A model generated the notes under the pieces. The model was not told the origin of the DNA and searched no databases. It worked only from the letters and a program-made list of their open reading frames with translations. From contig JBFHVA010000178.1 in NCBI GenBank assembly GCA_041589735.1, positions 1-7,311 of the forward strand: a stretch of DNA of 7,311 nt, read 5' to 3'. A program made the translations under genes and the position numbers. Numbering within the stretch: position 1 is the first letter of the stretch; every line of letters starts with the position of its first letter. Positions 6,906 through 7,311 of the stretch are shown in pieces. Origin of the DNA: CAMYJH01 sp041589735. GTDB lineage: Bacteria; Pseudomonadota; Gammaproteobacteria; HK1.

Positions 6906-7145
6906 TTATTGTGGTCGGGAAGTCTCGGTCAGCTGTTCGCGAATGTACGCCGCCAAATCGCCGACTGTTTCCAGCTCAAAGACGTCCTGGTCGAAGCGGA
7001 CATCGAACTTGAACTCCAGCTCCCTCAAGAAATCCGCGGTCTTGATGGAGTCCAGGTTGAGCTCGGTGAGTTTGCTCGACATAGCGGGTGTAACGCGAAG
7101 ACGCGCTTCGATAAAGCGGACCAGCTCGGTCTCGACGCGGTCCAT
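6906..7145 (-). CDS. Stand-alone acyl carrier protein
   Basis: A 79-residue acidic four-helix carrier protein. With the start chosen here, S33 in NLDSIKT is the expected phosphopantetheine attachment serine (DSI in place of the commoner DSL). It is followed by the usual acidic helix II (FLRELEFKF), a FDQDVFELETVGDLAAYI segment and a C-terminal helix. It would carry an acyl or aminoacyl group as a thioester in the cytoplasm after modification by a phosphopantetheinyl transferase. A TTG start eight codons upstream (7169) is also possible. The ATG at 7145 is preferred because GGGAG lies seven bases before it and because it gives a normal ACP length. No fatty acid, polyketide or peptide synthase gene is visible, so this is not the housekeeping AcpP context and its partner enzymes are unknown. 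Confidence 0.85.
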   Translation of the reverse strand: MDRVETELVRFIEARLRVTPAMSSKLTELNLDSIKTADFLRELEFKFDVRFDQDVFELETVGDLAAYIREQLTETSRPQ

Positions 7146-7274
7146 GGGGGCGCTCCCAGGTGGCTTCAATGCTGCTTAATTGTCTGGTACCGATGTGACC
7201 GCGATATTGATCCGGGTCAGCGCGCGGGCGCTTGCACTGGCAATCCCGTAGAGCGAAAGAGATCGGGATGGGGC
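7146..7274. other. Gap between the glycine-rich gene and the acyl carrier protein gene
   Basis: No gene is seen in these 129 bases apart from the ACP ribosome binding site. ATCCCG (7243-7248) and CGGGAT (7264-7269) could form a 6-bp stem with a 15-base loop shortly after the glycine-rich gene's stop. There is no T run, so a terminator call is weak. No convincing -35/-10 pair for the ACP gene was found. Confidence 0.35.
7153..7157 (-). promoter_or_regulatory. Ribosome binding site that decides the ACP start
   Basis: GGGAG on the - strand, spaced seven bases from the ATG at 7145. It would fall inside the coding sequence if the upstream TTG were used, which favours the ATG. Confidence 0.6.
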
Positions 7275-7311
7275 TTACCAGCCACCCCCGCCGCCACCGC
7301 CCCCGCCGCCG
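7275..7311 (-). CDS. C-terminal end of a glycine-rich protein, probably TPM-domain (YgcG-like), rest outside window
   Basis: Read on the - strand, the last bases give ten consecutive glycine codons (GGC, GGG and GGT mixed), then TGG and a TAA stop, that is a poly-Gly-Trp terminus. Such a tail, after a membrane helix, is typical of TPM-domain (formerly DUF477, YgcG-like) membrane-anchored proteins, but other Gly-rich proteins share it. Only about 12 codons are visible, so the frame and identity rest on the clean glycine run ending in W-stop. It is in the same direction as the ACP gene 129 bases downstream. Confidence 0.5.
   Translation of the reverse strand, partial: GGGGGGGGGGW

Noticed and set aside
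7143..7169. Upstream TTG start for the acyl carrier protein
   Set aside because: The GGGAG site is placed correctly for the ATG at 7145 and the extra eight residues (with MKPPGSAP character) are not typical of an ACP; the TTG remains only a possibility.
7170..7200. Possible -10-like GACAAT before the ACP gene
   Set aside because: No matching -35 element at a sensible distance; such 4-of-6 matches are expected by chance.

Overview
The window looks like bacterial chromosome from a Pseudomonadota member, most likely a gammaproteobacterium. The reasons are the G+C-rich codon use, the style of the membrane GGDEF/EAL protein, and the proteobacterial character of the transporter and membrane phosphatase/nuclease proteins. 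This taxonomic call is inference and no species is recognised. No rRNA, tRNA, CRISPR array, insertion sequence or phage gene is visible.

Left part, + strand (1-3750): the 3' two-thirds of a family-5 (peptide/oligosaccharide type) ABC-transporter solute-binding protein runs in from upstream. It overlaps by 4 bases (ATGA) with a large membrane c-di-GMP enzyme that has a periplasmic sensor, HAMP, PAS, GGDEF and EAL domains. The second gene has no clear ribosome binding site, so its translation is probably coupled to the first. This recalls the Vibrio NspS-MbaA pair, in which a periplasmic binding protein controls a GGDEF-EAL enzyme, and it is the most interesting feature of the window.

Right part, - strand (7311-3764): five genes share one direction. 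From right to left they are the end of a glycine-rich protein (probably TPM/YgcG type, mostly outside the window), a stand-alone acyl carrier protein, a fungal-type cytosine deaminase, a membrane-anchored endonuclease/exonuclease/phosphatase (EEP) protein, and a UraA-type uracil/xanthine permease. The deaminase makes uracil and the permease family imports uracil, so these two fit pyrimidine salvage. The EEP protein lies between them and the ACP just upstream; their link to salvage is unproven.

The two gene blocks converge with only 13 bases between stop codons (3751-3763). A perfect 8-bp hairpin lies in the last codons of the permease gene. The other gaps (48 to 160 bases) contain no gene that I can see. 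No stretch over 300 bases lacks a gene.
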